Source: Amphirosellinia nigrospora
Taxonomy: Eukaryota; Ascomycota; Sordariomycetes; Xylariales; Xylariaceae
NCBI GenBank assembly: GCA_004123355.1
Contig: SCHM01000002.1
Coordinates: 10,761,569 to 10,825,568, forward strand
DNA length: 64,000 nucleotides
Direction: 5' to 3'
In this document: in pieces, positions 41,495 through 55,236 of the stretch
How positions within the stretch are numbered: the stretch's first letter is position 1
How the letters are laid out: every line of letters starts with the position of its first letter
Program-made: the position numbers and the translations under genes
The notes under the pieces: model-generated
Databases searched by the model: none
What the model saw: the letters and a program-made list of their open reading frames with translations, nothing else
Told to the model about the DNA's origin: nothing

Positions 41495-44400
41495 TAGTTT
41501 TAATATTTAATAAAATTATATATTATATTAATAAAAGAAATATTTAAAAATTAAACGTTAATAATATTAATAACTAAAATAAAAATATTATTTTTTATAT
41601 TAAATTAATAGCGTAATTATTAGTTTTATTAAATATTATTATAAAAATAACTATAAAATTTACTAATTTATTTATAAATATTAGTTTTATTAATATTATA
41701 TTAATTATAATAGCTATAATAATTAATATTATATTAAATTTAATATTTTAATAATAAATAAATTTAAAATAACTAAAGATTTTAAACCGATTATTTTAGC
41801 TAATAATATTATTAATAATTATTATAATAGCTAAAGTTTTTATAGTTAATTTTTATAAATTAATATATATATTATTATTAGTTTTTATAAATTTATTCTA
41901 GTTTAATATTTTTTTTATTTAATTAAAATTTTATAATATTAATAACTAAAATATTTTAAAAGTTTTTACGTTTATTATAATATTTATTATATTTTTATAT
42001 ATACTATAAAATAAAATTATAATTAATAAATAATAGCTTATTTTAATTTAAAATATATATTTTTATTAGCTATAATAGTTATAATATATATATTAATAAT
42101 TTTTTATATATATTTAACTATAAACTAAAACTTTAAAATTAATAATAAAATTATTAAAATTATAAAAATAATAATATTTTTAAAATAATTAATAATAATT
42201 TTATAAAAATAAAAAAATTATTATTAATTTATATTTAGTTATAGTTTTGTATTTATAATTTAATTTTTTTTTTATATTTTATAATTTTAAGCTATTTATT
42301 ATTATTGATTTTTCGAATAAAAAACTTAAATTTAGCTTAATATATTTTTTATACGTTTATTTTTAATAATAATTATTTAGTTTTTATATTTTTTATTATA
42401 TAATTTAACGTATTAAAATATTTATTGCTAATTATAGTTTATTTATATTTAAATTAATATATATTTTTATTTTAACCGGTTAATAAAACGCGTATATAAA
42501 AACAAAAGTATATATAGCTTAAATATAAAGCTTTATTATATATATTTATATTTAACGCTTTAAATATAAATATTTCCGATTTAAAAATTTTATTTAATTT
42601 ATTTTATATAAATAATAATTATTATTAAAATATTTTTTTTTTAATAATATTTTTTTAACTAATTCGTACTAGTTTAAATATTAAAAAAGTTTATTTTATA
42701 AAAATAATATTTAAATATAATATTTATATATATTATTTAAAAATAATAAATAAAAAATATTAATATACGTTATATATTTTAATAAATATATAGTTTATAT
42801 TTTTATATATATAAAATAAAAATATTAAATAATTTATATTTTTATAATATTTATAATAAATAAAGTTAAACTAAATATATAATAAAAATATTATTATTAT
42901 AATATTTTTTATTAATATTATTTTAGATTTTTTTTATTTAAACGTATATTATTAGCTTAATATATTATAATAACTATTATATTTTTTATTATAATAATAT
43001 TTATAATTGCTATTATAGTTTAGTTATAGTTATAGCTATAGTTATAGTTATAGCTATAGTTTTAATTATTATTAAATTATTATTATATTTTTATTTTTAT
43101 TATTATATTTTTTATTTATATATTTTTTTTATTATTTTTATTATAATGCTATAATTATAGTTATAATTATTATTATATTATTTATTACGTTTATTATTAA
43201 AATAATATTAATATTTATAATAAATTAATATTTATTTTTTAATTAATAATAATTAAAATATTTATAATTATGCTATAGTTTTAATTATTATTATAATTAT
43301 TATTATATTTTTTTTTTATTATTATATTTTTATTTTTATATATATTTTTTTATTATTTTTTATAATAGCTATAATTATAGTTAATTATTATATTATTTAT
43401 TACGTTTATTATTAAAATAATATTAATATTTATAATAAAATTAATATTTATTTTTAATTAATAATAATTAAAATATTTATAATTATTATATTTAAAATAT
43501 AAATTTTAAAAGTTTTTATTATTATTTTTAAATAGTTATAAAAAAGTTTAGCGTTAAAATTTATATTTTATTTTTTATTTTAATTTATAGCGCGTTTTAT
43601 TAATTTTTTTTATATATTTATTTAATATATTTTTTTTTTAATAATTAAATATAATTAATAATTATTTAGCTTATTAATTATAAATATTTTTTATAATATT
43701 TTATTAATTAAAATTATTTCGCGCTAAAGTTTTGTTTTTATAAATATATTAGCTTATATTAAATAAATTAAATAAATATTTTTTATTTTATATTATATCG
43801 AATAAAAAAATTGCTTTTAAAAAAATTTTTATAATATATTTAAAGTATATTTTAAAACGTTTTTTTAGCTTTTTAAATATTAAACTTAAGCTTATTTTTT
43901 GCTAAATATAATAATTAATAAGCTTAATTTTATTGTTTTATTATAAAAAAATAAACTTACGAAAAATAGTTAAATAGTTTTAAAATTTAGCTATTATTCG
44001 ATAATTTTATATTATTAAATTTATATATAGTTTATATACGTTAAAAAATATATATATATTTATATAAATAATATTTTTTTATATTATAATAATTTTTTTA
44101 TTTTTAAATTATTTTAATTAAAGTTTAAAATTTTAATATTTTATATTTAATTTTATAAATATTTTTATATATATAATTAAAATAAAGTTTTATAATAATA
44201 ATGTTTATTATTATAGCTATAATTACTAAAGCTAGCTTTATTATTTAATAAATTTAAATTATTATTAAAATTGTTTATTTTATTATTATTATTTTATTAT
44301 TATATTATTTTATTGTTTGTTTTAATTAAAAAATATATTTTATATTTTTTATATTATTTTTAAAATAACGAAAAAAAAGCAAGGGTAAAGGTATTATTGT

Positions 44401-45567
44401 TACGCTTATTATATTTAAAAATAAAACGAAAATATTATTTTATTTTTTTTTATTTATAGCTATATTATTAAAATTAATTATTATGTTATAAAAAGCTTGC
44501 TAGTTTAATATAGTTAAAAATAAAATATTAATAAAATATAATATTAATTTTTTAAAACTTTATAAAAACGTTAAAATTTTAATTTATTTATATAATTAAG
44601 TTAAATTTATTATTAATTTGTTTAATATTTTTATAGCTTTTTTATATTTAATTTAATTCGATTTTATTTAAAATTATTATTTTATTATTTTAAAAATATA
44701 TTTATAGTTTTTATATTAAATTTTAAATATTAGTTTAATTTTTTAAACGAAAACTTTATAAGTTTTTAATTTATTATTATTAATTAAACTTTATTAATAT
44801 TAGTTTTAGTTTTAATTATTTTTATACTAATTTTATTTTTTTATTTTATTTTAATTTTTAAATTATATTATTAAATAATTTATAAACGTTTTTAATAAAG
44901 CTTATATTAATAATAATAATATTTTTTTAATAATTATTATATTAAAAATTAAAAAAAAAAACTTTAAATAAAAGTTCTCCGATAATAAATTTAACGTTTA
45001 ATTTAATAAATAGCTAAATATATAAAAAAAACTATTATTATATTAATTTTATAATTTATTATTTTTATATAATATTATAAATAATAACTTAAAAATAAAT
45101 AAACTATATATAAAATAAAAATAAAATATATATATTTATAATTATATTTTAATAATAAACTAATATATTTATAAACTTTAATAATAAACTAAAACGTTTA
45201 AAAACTTTATAATAAAACTAAAATATTTAAAACAATTAATTAATAAAATTTATAATATTTATAACTTTATAATAATTTTAGTTATGTTATAAAAACTAAT
45301 ATATTTAAAATATAAAAATATTTTATTAAGCTTTTTTTAAAGCTAAATAATTAATTTATTTAAAAGCTTTATAAAGAATATAAAAATAAAAATATAAAAT
45401 AAATTAACGCTAGGGCGCAATATTTGCTTTAATTAACGGATATATATAAATTACGCGCTAATTACCGCCGGAAAAATTAATGTTTTTTAACCTCGAAAAA
45501 TTTAAAAATAAATAGTTTTTAGTATAGTTTAATATTTATAATAGAACTATATAATAAAGCACTATTT

Positions 45568-45715
45568 TAAAAAAAATATTATAGGTTATAAAGTAAAACT
45601 AATTAAAAAAAAAATCTATTATTAAAATCTACGCAGTAGATTTAATAATAAATTCTTTAACTAATAATATGTTAGCTATTTATTTAAATATAAATATTAC
45701 TAAGTAGCTTCCTTT
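45568..45715 (-). repeat. Partial extra LTR at the right end of A1
   Basis: 148 bp equal to the beginning (in plus coordinates) of the family A LTR, running to TAAGTAGCTTCC and then joining directly to a complete LTR at 45716. It lacks the second inverted repeat and the CTTTATCA end. No TSD is visible at the junction, so an internal tandem duplication or recombination product fits better than a second insertion. Confidence 0.8.
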
Positions 45716-45917
45716 TAAAAAAAATATTATGGGTTATAAAGTAAAGCTAATTAAAAAAAGAAAATCTATTATTAAATTTACGCAGTGGATCTAATAATAG
45801 ATTCTCTGACTAGTAGTGTGCTAGCTATTTATTTAGATATGGGTGTTGCTAGGTGGCTTTTTTTACGCTCCGCGCAAAGAAGCCACTGGCAACACAAACC
45901 CTTTAAGGGCTCTATTA
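45716..45917 (-). repeat. A1 LTR (right, 5' LTR), weakly mutated
   Basis: 202 bp, the best-preserved family A LTR in the window. It shows three inverted repeats: TCTATTATTAxAT...TGGATCTAATAATAGA (about 45764-45804); GTGTTGC/GCAACAC with nested GTGGCTT/AAGCCAC (45843-45895); and CCCTTTAAGGG (45899-45909). It is followed by the AAAAT duplication. Confidence 0.9.
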
Positions 45918-47428
45918 AAAATATAATTTAAGTTATAATAATAAAATATAGTTTTAAAACAAATAATATTTTAAATAGCGTTAAAAAAGCTATTTTAGCT
46001 AATATAAAGTTATAATATATAGTTTATATATAATATTTATAATAACCCGAGTTATTATTTATTATTTTTTTTTTTAATAATTTTTAGTAAATAAAGCTAT
46101 TTTATATTTTATAAAAGCTTAGCTAATTATATATAATAAAAAAAAAATTATAAAAAAATTTATTTATATTAAAATATTATTTAAAAGCTTAAAAACTTTT
46201 AAAAAATATAAACTATTTAAACCTTTATATACGTTTAATAATAATAAATATTTTTAAAGTATTAATATAAAATCTAAAAAGTTTAATAAAAAAATAACTA
46301 ATAAAAAATTTTTTAATAATATAATAATATTTTTTAACTAAAATAAGCTAAAAATAATATTTAAATATTATATATATTTTTCGAATATATTAAAAAAATA
46401 TAATATTATTAATAAATAATAAAAATAAAAATAAAAATAAAAAAACTTATTTATATATTTTTAAATATAATTAAAAAAATTTATATATTTTATTAATATT
46501 ATATTAAATTATTTTATTTTATAAAAGCTAATAATAATAAATTTATTTTTATAGTTAAAATAAACTAAAAATTAATAAAAAAAACTAGTTATATTAATAT
46601 AAATAATAAAACTTTTTTATAAAAACTTTTAATTATTTTATTTTATAAAAAAAAATAGCTATTAAAATAATAATTTTATTAAATTATTATAAATTAATAA
46701 TATTTAGTTTTTTTATATTATAAACTTTTTTTAAATAATAAATATAAAATATATAAAAATATAGCTTTATTTATTAAATTATATAATTTTTTTATAAAAT
46801 TAATTATAAGTTTTATTAAAAACTTTTATATTTTTTTAATTAAAAAAATAAGCTTTTATATTTAGTTTTATTTTTTATTAATTATTAATAAAAAAAATTT
46901 TAAACTATTTTATTTTAAAAATATTAATTTTATTTTTATTTATTTAAATATTATAAACTTCGATAATTTTAATAAATTTAGCTATTTTAAAAGCTTTTTT
47001 AATATAAATATAAATATTATTATTAGTTATATTTTCGAAAAATTTATAAACTTTTTAATATTTAAAATAAAATATATTTTAATAATTTAAGCTTAAAAGC
47101 TTTTTTAATACTAATATATATAGTTTTTTTAATAATAATATAGTTTTAATATTTATAATAATTATATATTATATTAATAAAAAGAATATTTAAAAGCTAA
47201 ACGTTAAAAATATTAATAGCTAAAAATAAAAATATTATTTTTACGTAAATTAATAGTATAATTATTAATTTTATTAAACGTTATTATAAAATAACTATAA
47301 AATTAGCTAATTCGTTTATAAATATTAATTTATTAGTATTATATTAATCGTAATAACTATAATAATTAATATATTTAAATTTAATATTTATAATAATAAA
47401 TAAATTTAAAATAACTAAAAATCCTAAA

Positions 47429-47631
47429 TAAGAAGAATATTATAGGTTGTAAAATAAAGCTTAATTAAAGGAAAAGAATTTATTATTAGATCCATTACGT
47501 GGATCTAATAATAGATTTTTTAACTAGTAGTATGCTAACTGTTTATTTAAATATAAGTATTGTTAAGTAGCTTTTTCTTGCGTCTGCGCAAAAAAGCCAC
47601 TAGTAATATAAACCCTTTAGGGGCTTTATTA
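47429..47631 (-). repeat. A3 LTR (left, 3' LTR)
   Basis: 203 bp containing the near-perfect palindrome ATTAGATCCATTACGTGGAT (within about 47474-47518) and the second stem ending AAAGCCACTAGTAATA. Confidence 0.92.
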
Positions 47632-47989
47632 AAATGCCGGGGCATAAAAAATCTCTGCTAACTTTAACAGATCGATCTAGCTAAGCTATATTATAATTAT
47701 AATTCTTTTTATATAATATTAAGTAATACCTTGGCTTGTTCTATTTTTTTTACTACTTTATCTACGGGTAGTTATAACTTAAAGCTTCGACGAAGTAGAA
47801 GTTTAAGAGATTCTAGGGCGTTTAAAGTTGCTATAAGCGTAGGCTTAATTACGGGCGTATTAATAGCTACCTTACGTAGTTTATTACAGGAACGCTTGAC
47901 TTTTGTTTTTGTTATTTTAAGCGTAAGGTCCAGTATAAATAGTAATTTTATAAAAAGTTTTTTTTTTTTAATAATATAGGGCGGGAGCT

Positions 47990-48440
47990 ATATTTAGCCT
48001 AGTATTCGTTAATAAGTTTTTATAAATGCTAAAAATAGTACGCCAAATACTAACAATTATGCTCGTAACTTTATTTTTTTATTTGATTAAATAGTCGAAG
48101 TTATTTTTTTTTAGTTAAAACGATATTTAAATATAATTTTAATTTCGTATATATTATTTTCGTTATTATTATTAAAGTACTAGTTAGCTTTAACGGGCCT
48201 TAGTAGTAATACTATTCGCTTAAAAAGGTTTTTGTTATTTTTATATAGTTATAATTGCGCGACAGAAATAACGGAATATATATAATAATATTTAAGGAAA
48301 TCTAGTTCGTAAGCTAGGTTACCGATTTTATATTTAATAACCTAAAGTTTAGCATATTGTTACGAGTATTTTTTAGGGGGCTTGCTAAGCAAATAATAGC
48401 TATTATATAAGCAAAAAAAAACTTTATTATTTAGTTTAAA
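47990..48440 (-). pseudogene. Integrase C-terminal / chromodomain-like remnant of A3
   Basis: On the minus strand the region reads, with stops, NKVF...KPPKKYS...QYA...VIKYKIGNLAYELDF...VISVAQL (SVAQL near 48252-48272), then a Y-E-H-N-C-stop segment (48050-48064) where chromodomains have EHN-x-W. The family pattern is a C-terminal GPF/YxLELP/HPVF-x-V-S block followed by a chromodomain that targets integration to modified histones. Trp-to-stop changes and frameshifts make it non-functional. An antisense open frame starting at 47731 is fortuitous. Confidence 0.72.
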
Positions 48441-50379
48441 TTTTAATATTTAGTATTTATTATTAAAGTGTTTTTTTGCTATAACAGCAGCGAAATTTAT
48501 AGCTAACTTATTTTTTATAAATAGTTATGCAAAAATTTTATATTTTCAAAGTTATATATGTTTATTTAGCCTATAAATATATTAAAAGGGCTAAAAAGTT
48601 TAAACTTAAATAATTGCTCGTGCAAAATAAATTATATGGCTTGTAAAAACGCAAAGTTAAAGTTTTATTATAAAACGGGGACTATTTAAGCTAGTTCGAT
48701 TTAAAATACATATAGTTATAAAAGCATATTAAATTTTAATCGTTTGGTTTTTTTTTCGGATAGATTATTTTTTTACGGGTAATACGCAATAATTATTAAT
48801 AATTTAGTACTTAGTATTTTTTATATACTTTTTTAAAAGTCGGAAATAAATTTACAATCGCGATTAAAAATAATTTTTCTAAAAATATTTTAATTATTTA
48901 AAAATAATTATTTAATTAAAACTATTGTTTAGTTTTCGGCTATATATTTTATATTGCTAAGGATTATAAACGTCCGCTTAAACATATAACAAATACTATT
49001 ATTATATAATCGTATATATTAAAGCTTTCTAGCTACTATAAAGTATTTTATAATTTAATTAAAAATAATAATAAATAAAATTAATTACGATTATTATATT
49101 AATAATATATCTTTAAGTTTAATTAAACGCAAACTATTTACCGGTTTTACCTATTATTACGATTAATATTATATTTTAAAAATATTTATAATATTTTTTA
49201 ATATACTACAACTTTTATAAATCGAATATAATTCTAAAGCTTTTATTATATAATTAAGTCTAAAATAATGCTTTTTATTATATATAGTATATAATATTCG
49301 TTTATATATTATATATAGAATATAAAATTGTTTAACTCTTTTATGCTTATTATAAATCAAACTATTTACAATAAAAAATAAATACTTAGCTTTAAAAAAA
49401 TAATAACGTTTTTATTATTACATAGCTCGCAAAATTAGTTTTAATAAAGTTCGTCTAAAATTTTTTATATATAAAAATCCGCCTTATATCCTAGTTCAAA
49501 TCGCGTTTAAACATATCTATTACTACTTTTACAGTATGTTCTACCACATTCTATACGAAGTTTAATACTACGGGTTCCTATGATCGCTTTAATTTATTTT
49601 CTAGGTCTACAGCATTTTGTACTACTATAAATTAACTTAGCGTATCTAGAACATAATTAAAGCGTTCTAGCAAATAAAACATTTAAAACTATACTACAAT
49701 AAATAAATAAATAAATTAACAAACTAATTGTTCGCCTTATTAATAGCAGAAATATTTAACAAAGTTTAATCAATAATACTTTTTATAGCTAAATAATCTA
49801 TTAAAATTACTATACAATATTTATTTAAATAAATTATAATATAAAGCTTTTTTATAGCTTATATAAAATACACTACTTCTTATTTAAAAAAGCCGTACTT
49901 AGTCTCGGCTTATAATAAATATCAACTTAAATATAACTAATTATATTTACATAAAAAATAAGTTCGCCCGGTTTTTATTTAAAACTTAGTTTAATATAAA
50001 AAATTATAATACTAAACTTTGTTCGAAATACCTATCGACTTATAAATATAAAATATAATCTAAGTTATAATAGTAAAACATAGTTTTAAAACAAATAATA
50101 TTTTAAACAGCGTTAAAAAAGCTATTTTAACTAGTATAAAATTATAATATATAGTTTATATATAATATTTATAACAACCTAGGTTATTATTTATTATTTT
50201 CCTTTTTTAATAACTTTTAGCAAGTAAAGCTATTTTACGTTTTTATAAAAGCTTAGCTAATTATATATAATAAAAAAAAAGTTATAAAAGAATTTATTTG
50301 CGCTAAAATATTGCTCGAAAGCTTAAAAATTCTTAAAAAATATAAACTATTTAAACGTTTATATACGTTTAGCAATAGT

Positions 50380-51290
50380 AAATATTTTTAAAGCATTAAT
50401 ATAAAATCTAAAAAATTTAACAGAAAATAACTAATAAAAGATTTTTTTAATAATATAATAATATTTTTTAACTAAAATAAACTAAAAATAATATTTAAAT
50501 ACTATATATATTTTTCAAACATATTAAAAAATAATAATATTATTAATAAAATAGCAATAAAAATAAAAATAAAAAAAAAAAAATTTATTTATATACTTTT
50601 AAATATAACTAAAAGAATTTATATACTTTATTAATACAATATTAAATTACTTTATATTATAAAGATTAATAATAATAAACCTATTTTTATAGTTAAAATA
50701 AACTAGAAATTAATAGAAAAAACTAGTTGCGTTAACGCAAATAATATAGGCTTTTTTACAAAAGCTTCCGATTATTTTATTTTGCAAAAAAAAAAAATAA
50801 CTATTAAAAATAGCGATTTTATTAAGCTATTATAAATTAACAACTATTTAGCCTTTATTTACGCTATAAATTTTTCTTTAAATAACAAATATAAATGCGC
50901 AAAAAATATAGCTTTATTTATTTAAGTTATACGACCTATTTTATAAAGTTTATTATAAGTTTTATTAAAAACTTTTATATTTTTTCGACTAAAAAATAAG
51001 TTTTTATATTTAGTTTTATTTTTTATTAATTATTAACGAAAAAAATTTTAAATTGCTTTACTTTAAAAATATCGATTTTACTTTTATCTACTTAAATATT
51101 ATAAGCTTCGATAATTTCAGCAAACTTAGCTATTTCGGAAGTTTTTTTAATATAAATATAAATATTATTTTAGTTATATTTTTAAAAAAATTTATAAGTT
51201 TTTTAATGCTTAAAATAAAATATATTTCTAAAAGCTTAAGCTTAAAAAGCTTTTCTAGTACTAATATATATAGTTCCTCCGGTAGCAGCG
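50380..51290 (-). pseudogene. Dead reverse transcriptase of A3
   Basis: The minus-strand reading gives Y-I-N-K-F, then Y-F-I-N-N-I-I-I-F (codons at 50530-50553), where the family has F/Y-x-DD-I-I/V-x-F. Both catalytic Asp codons (50539-50544) are Asn. Downstream there is KK-x-F...SVKFF-x-FYINALK-I-F-T, matching the conserved K-K-S-F-x-G-Y-P-S-V-x-L-L-G-x-x-V-D-A-L-G-x-S-T block of one fungal Gypsy clade. Homologous sites: N-N in A0 (46405-46410), D-N in A1 (31643-31648), N-N in A2 (18905-18910). RT would copy element RNA in virus-like particles; none of these copies could. Confidence 0.75.
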
Positions 51291-52779
51291 TAGTCTTAAT
51301 ACTCGTAATAAAATTATATACCACGTTAATAAGAAAAATACTTAAAAGCTAAACGTTAGTGGTATTAATAGCTAAGGGCGGAAATACCACTTTCTACGTT
51401 AAGCCAGTAGCACAGTTGCTAGCGCGGTTACCAGTTTCACCGGGCGCCACTATAAGGGCAACTATAAAATTCACCAACTCGTCCATAAATACTAGTTCTA
51501 TCGGCACTATATTAGTCGCAATAGCTATAATAATTAACGTTATATTAAATTCAGCATTTATAGCAACAAACAAATTTAAAATAGCTAAAGATCCCAAGCT
51601 AACTACTTTAGCTAATAATACTGCTAAAATAACCGCTATAATAGCTAAAGTCTTTATAGCTAATTTTATAAACTAATATATATATACTATATTATAATTT
51701 TTATAGATTTATCCCAGTTTAATACCCTTATTTATTTTAACTAAAATACTTATAGTATTAATAACCGGGATAATTTTAAAAGTTTTTACGTTTATTATAA
51801 TATTTATTATATTTTTATATACCGCTATAAAATAAAAATTATAATTAGCAAATAATAGCTTATATTCGACCTATAAATACGCGCTTTCGCTAGCTATAAT
51901 AGTTATAATATAAATACTAATATCTTCGTATATACTTATAACTACGGACTAAAATTTCGAAATTAATAATAAAATTATTAAAGTTATAAAAATAATAATA
52001 CTTTTAAAATAATTAATAATAACTCCGTAAAAATAAAAAAAATTATTACCGATTAATATACTTAGTTATAGTTTTTTATTTATAACTTAACTTTTTTTTC
52101 GTACTTTATAATTTTAGGCCGTCTATTATTATTAACTTTTCGAATAAAAACTTAAATTTAGTTTAATATATTATTTTTACGCGCTTATTTCTAATAATAA
52201 TTATTTAATTTTTATATTTTTTTACTATATACTTTAATATATTAAAATATTTATTATTAATTATAGTTCTATTTATATTTAAATTAATATATATTTTATA
52301 TTTTAACTAGTTAGCAAAATATATACGTAAAAGCGAAAATATATATAGCTTAAGCATAAAGCTTTATTATACGCGTTTACGTTCGGCGCTTTAAACATAA
52401 GTATTTTTAATTTAAAGATTTTTTTAATTTATTTTATATAAACAAATTATTATTAAAAATATTTTATTTTTAACCGTATTTTTTTTAGCTAATTTATACT
52501 AATTTAAATATTAAAAAAGTTTATTTTATAAAAGTAGTATTTAAGTATAATATTTATATATACGTCGTTTAAAAACAATAAATAAAAAAATATTAATACG
52601 CGCTATATATTTTAACGGAATATATAGCTTATATTTCTATATATATAAAAAAAAGTATTAAATAACTTATATTTTTTATAATACTTATAATAAATAAAGG
52701 CTAAACTAAATATATAATAAAAATATTACTACTATAATATTTTTATTAGTATTATACTTAGATTTTTTTTTTATTTAAA

Positions 52780-53160
52780 CACATATTATTAGCCTAGTAT
52801 ACGCTATAATAGCTATCGCGTTTTTTATTATAGTAATGCTTACGATCGCTATTATAATTACGGCTACAGTTACAGCTACGGTCGCAGTTACAGCTACGGT
52901 CTTAACTACTATTATAACTACTATTACGTTTTTTATTTTTATCGTTACGTTTTTTATTTTTATAAACATTTTTTTTATTATTTTTTTTATAATAGCTGCA
53001 ATTTTTATCGCAATTATTATTATATTATTTATTACGTTTATTATCGGAATAATAACAACGTTTACAACAAAATTAATATTTATTTTTTAATCAACAATAA
53101 TTAAAATATTTATAGTTATTATTTTAAAACATAAATTCCGAAAGTTTTTATTATTATTTT
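52780..53160 (-). pseudogene. gag C-terminal Arg-rich tail of A3
   Basis: One minus-strand frame stays readable with few stops: FMF-stop-NNNYKYFNYC, then SDNKRNK, KKNNKKNVYKNKKRNDKNKK and an R-S-C-N-C-D-R-S-C-N-C-S-R-N run. With Cys taken as mutated Arg, the tail was basic and RN/RS-rich, suited to RNA binding. I do not see a clear CCHC zinc knuckle. Open frames called on both strands here (from 52836 plus and 52969 minus) are products of the repeat, not genes. Confidence 0.6.
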
Positions 53161-55236
53161 TCGGGTAATTACAAAAAGGTTTAACGTTAAGAAATTTATA
53201 CTTTGCTTTCCGTTTTAATTTATAGCGCGTTTTATATTTTTTTTATATATTTGTTTAATATATTTTTTTTTTTAATAAATATAATCAACGATTATTTCGG
53301 CCTATTAGTTACAGATATTTTTTATAATATTTTATTAATTAGAATTATTTTATACTAAAGTTTTATTTTTACAAGTATATTATAATTTATGCTAAATAAA
53401 TTAAATAAATATATTTTTATTTTACGTTATATCAAATAAAAAAAAATTATTTTCGAAAAACTTTTTTATAGCATACTTAAGGCGTATTTTAAAACGTTTT
53501 TTTAGCTTTTTAAATATTAAGCTTAAGCTTATTTTTTACTAAATACAACAATTAATAAGCTTAATTTTATTATTTTATTATAAAAAAGCAAAACTTATAA
53601 AAAAATAGTTAAATAGCTTTAAAATTTAGCTACTATTTAATAATTCTATATTATCAAGCTCATATATAGTTTAAATATATTAAAAAATATATACGTATTT
53701 ATATAAATAATGTTTTTTTTTACAACAATTCTTTTATTTTTTAAGTTATCCTAATTAAAGTTTAAAATTTTAATATTCTTACGTTTAATCTTATAAATAC
53801 TTCTTACTATAAATACAATTAAAAACAAGGTTTTATAACAATAATATCTATCGCTATAAGTAGCCGCCAAAGCTAGCTTCACTGCCTAATAAATCTGGAT
53901 CGTTATCAGGGTTACCCGCTCCGCCGTTACTATTTCTACTACTATTTCCATTACCATTACCATTACCTATCTCAATTAAAAAATATATTCCCGTATTTCC
54001 TATATTACCCTTAAAGCGACGAAAAAAAGGCAGAAGCAGGGGTATTATTATTACGCTTATTATATTTAAAAGTAAAAGCGGGAGTATTATTATTATTCCT
54101 TTTTTTTATAGCTATATTATTAGGGTTAATTGCTGTACCGCAAAAAGCTTACCAATCTAATATAGTTAAAAATAAATATTAATAAAAATATAATATCGAT
54201 TTTTTAGAACTTTATAAAAACGCTAAAATTTTAATTTATTTATACAATTAAGTCGAATTTATTATTAATTTGTTCGATATTTTTTTATAGCTTTTTTATA
54301 TTTAGTTTAATTCGATTTTACTTAAAATTATTATTTTATTATTATTTTAAAAATATATTTATAATTTTAACGTTAAATCTTAGCTGCTAGTTTAATTTTT
54401 TAAACGAAAATTTTATAAGTTTTTAATTTATTATTACTAATCAAGCTTTATTAATATTAATATTAACTTTAATTGCTTTTACGCTAATTTTATTTTTTTT
54501 ATTTTATTTCGATTTTTTAAATTATATTATTAAATAATTTATAAGCGTTTTTAATAAAGCTTATACTAATAACAACAATATTTATTCTAACAATTATTAC
54601 GCTAAAAATTAAAAAAAAAAAAACTTTAAATAAAAGTTCTTCGATAATAGATTTAACGTTTAGTTTAATAAATAACTAAATATATAAAAAAAACTATCGT
54701 TATACTAGTTTTACAATTCGTCGTTTTTATATAACGTTATAAATAATAACTTAGAAATAAAATAAACTATACGCAAATAAAAATAAAATAAAATATATAT
54801 AATTCGTAACTATATTTTAATAATAAAACTAATATATTTATAAACTTTAATAGCGAACTAGAACGTTTAAGAACTTTATAATAAAATTAAAATATTTAAA
54901 ACGATTAATATAAAAATTTATAACGTTTACAATTTTATAATAATTTTAGTTACGCTATAAAAACTGGTATATTTAGGATATAAAAATACTTTACTAAACT
55001 TTTTTTAAAACTAAATAATTAGTTTATTTAAAAGTTTTACAAAGAATATAAAAATAAAAGTGCAAAATAAATCAACGCTAAAGCGCAATATTTACTTTAA
55101 TTAACAAATACATATAAATTACGCGCGTTAATTACTACCAAAAAATTAATATTTCTTAACTTCAAAAAATCTAAAAATAAATAGTTTTTAGTATAGTTTA
55201 ATATTTATAATAGAACTACATAATAAAGCATTACTT

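Larger units (their letters stand above)
12917..45917 (-). mobile_element. Ty3/Gypsy retrotransposon A1, nested in A0
   Basis: Inserted into A0 with a perfect 5-bp TSD, AAAAT (12912-12916 and 45918-45922). LTRs are 12917-13118 and 45716-45917. It is itself interrupted by A2 (14051-22388), B1 (24198-31487), B2 (32368-39635) and a DNA transposon (39660-41494). Removing these and one copy of each TSD leaves about 8.25 kb, slightly more than A3, of which 148 bp is a partial extra LTR at 45568-45715. Remaining body pieces are 13119-14050, 22394-24197, 31493-32367, 39641-39659 and 41497-45567. The RT motif reads F-I-D-N-I (31643-31648), so one catalytic Asp is lost. Confidence 0.88.

Noticed and set aside
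47731-47979. 82-codon plus-strand open frame
   Set aside because: It lies antisense to the 3' part of A3 between the chromodomain-like region and the LTR, and is not conserved as an open frame in A0 or A1.
52775-53090. Overlapping open frames on both strands rich in Val, Thr, Ala and Ile
   Set aside because: Both arise from the hexameric tract coding the Arg-rich gag tail; the biologically sensible frame is a third one, on the minus strand.
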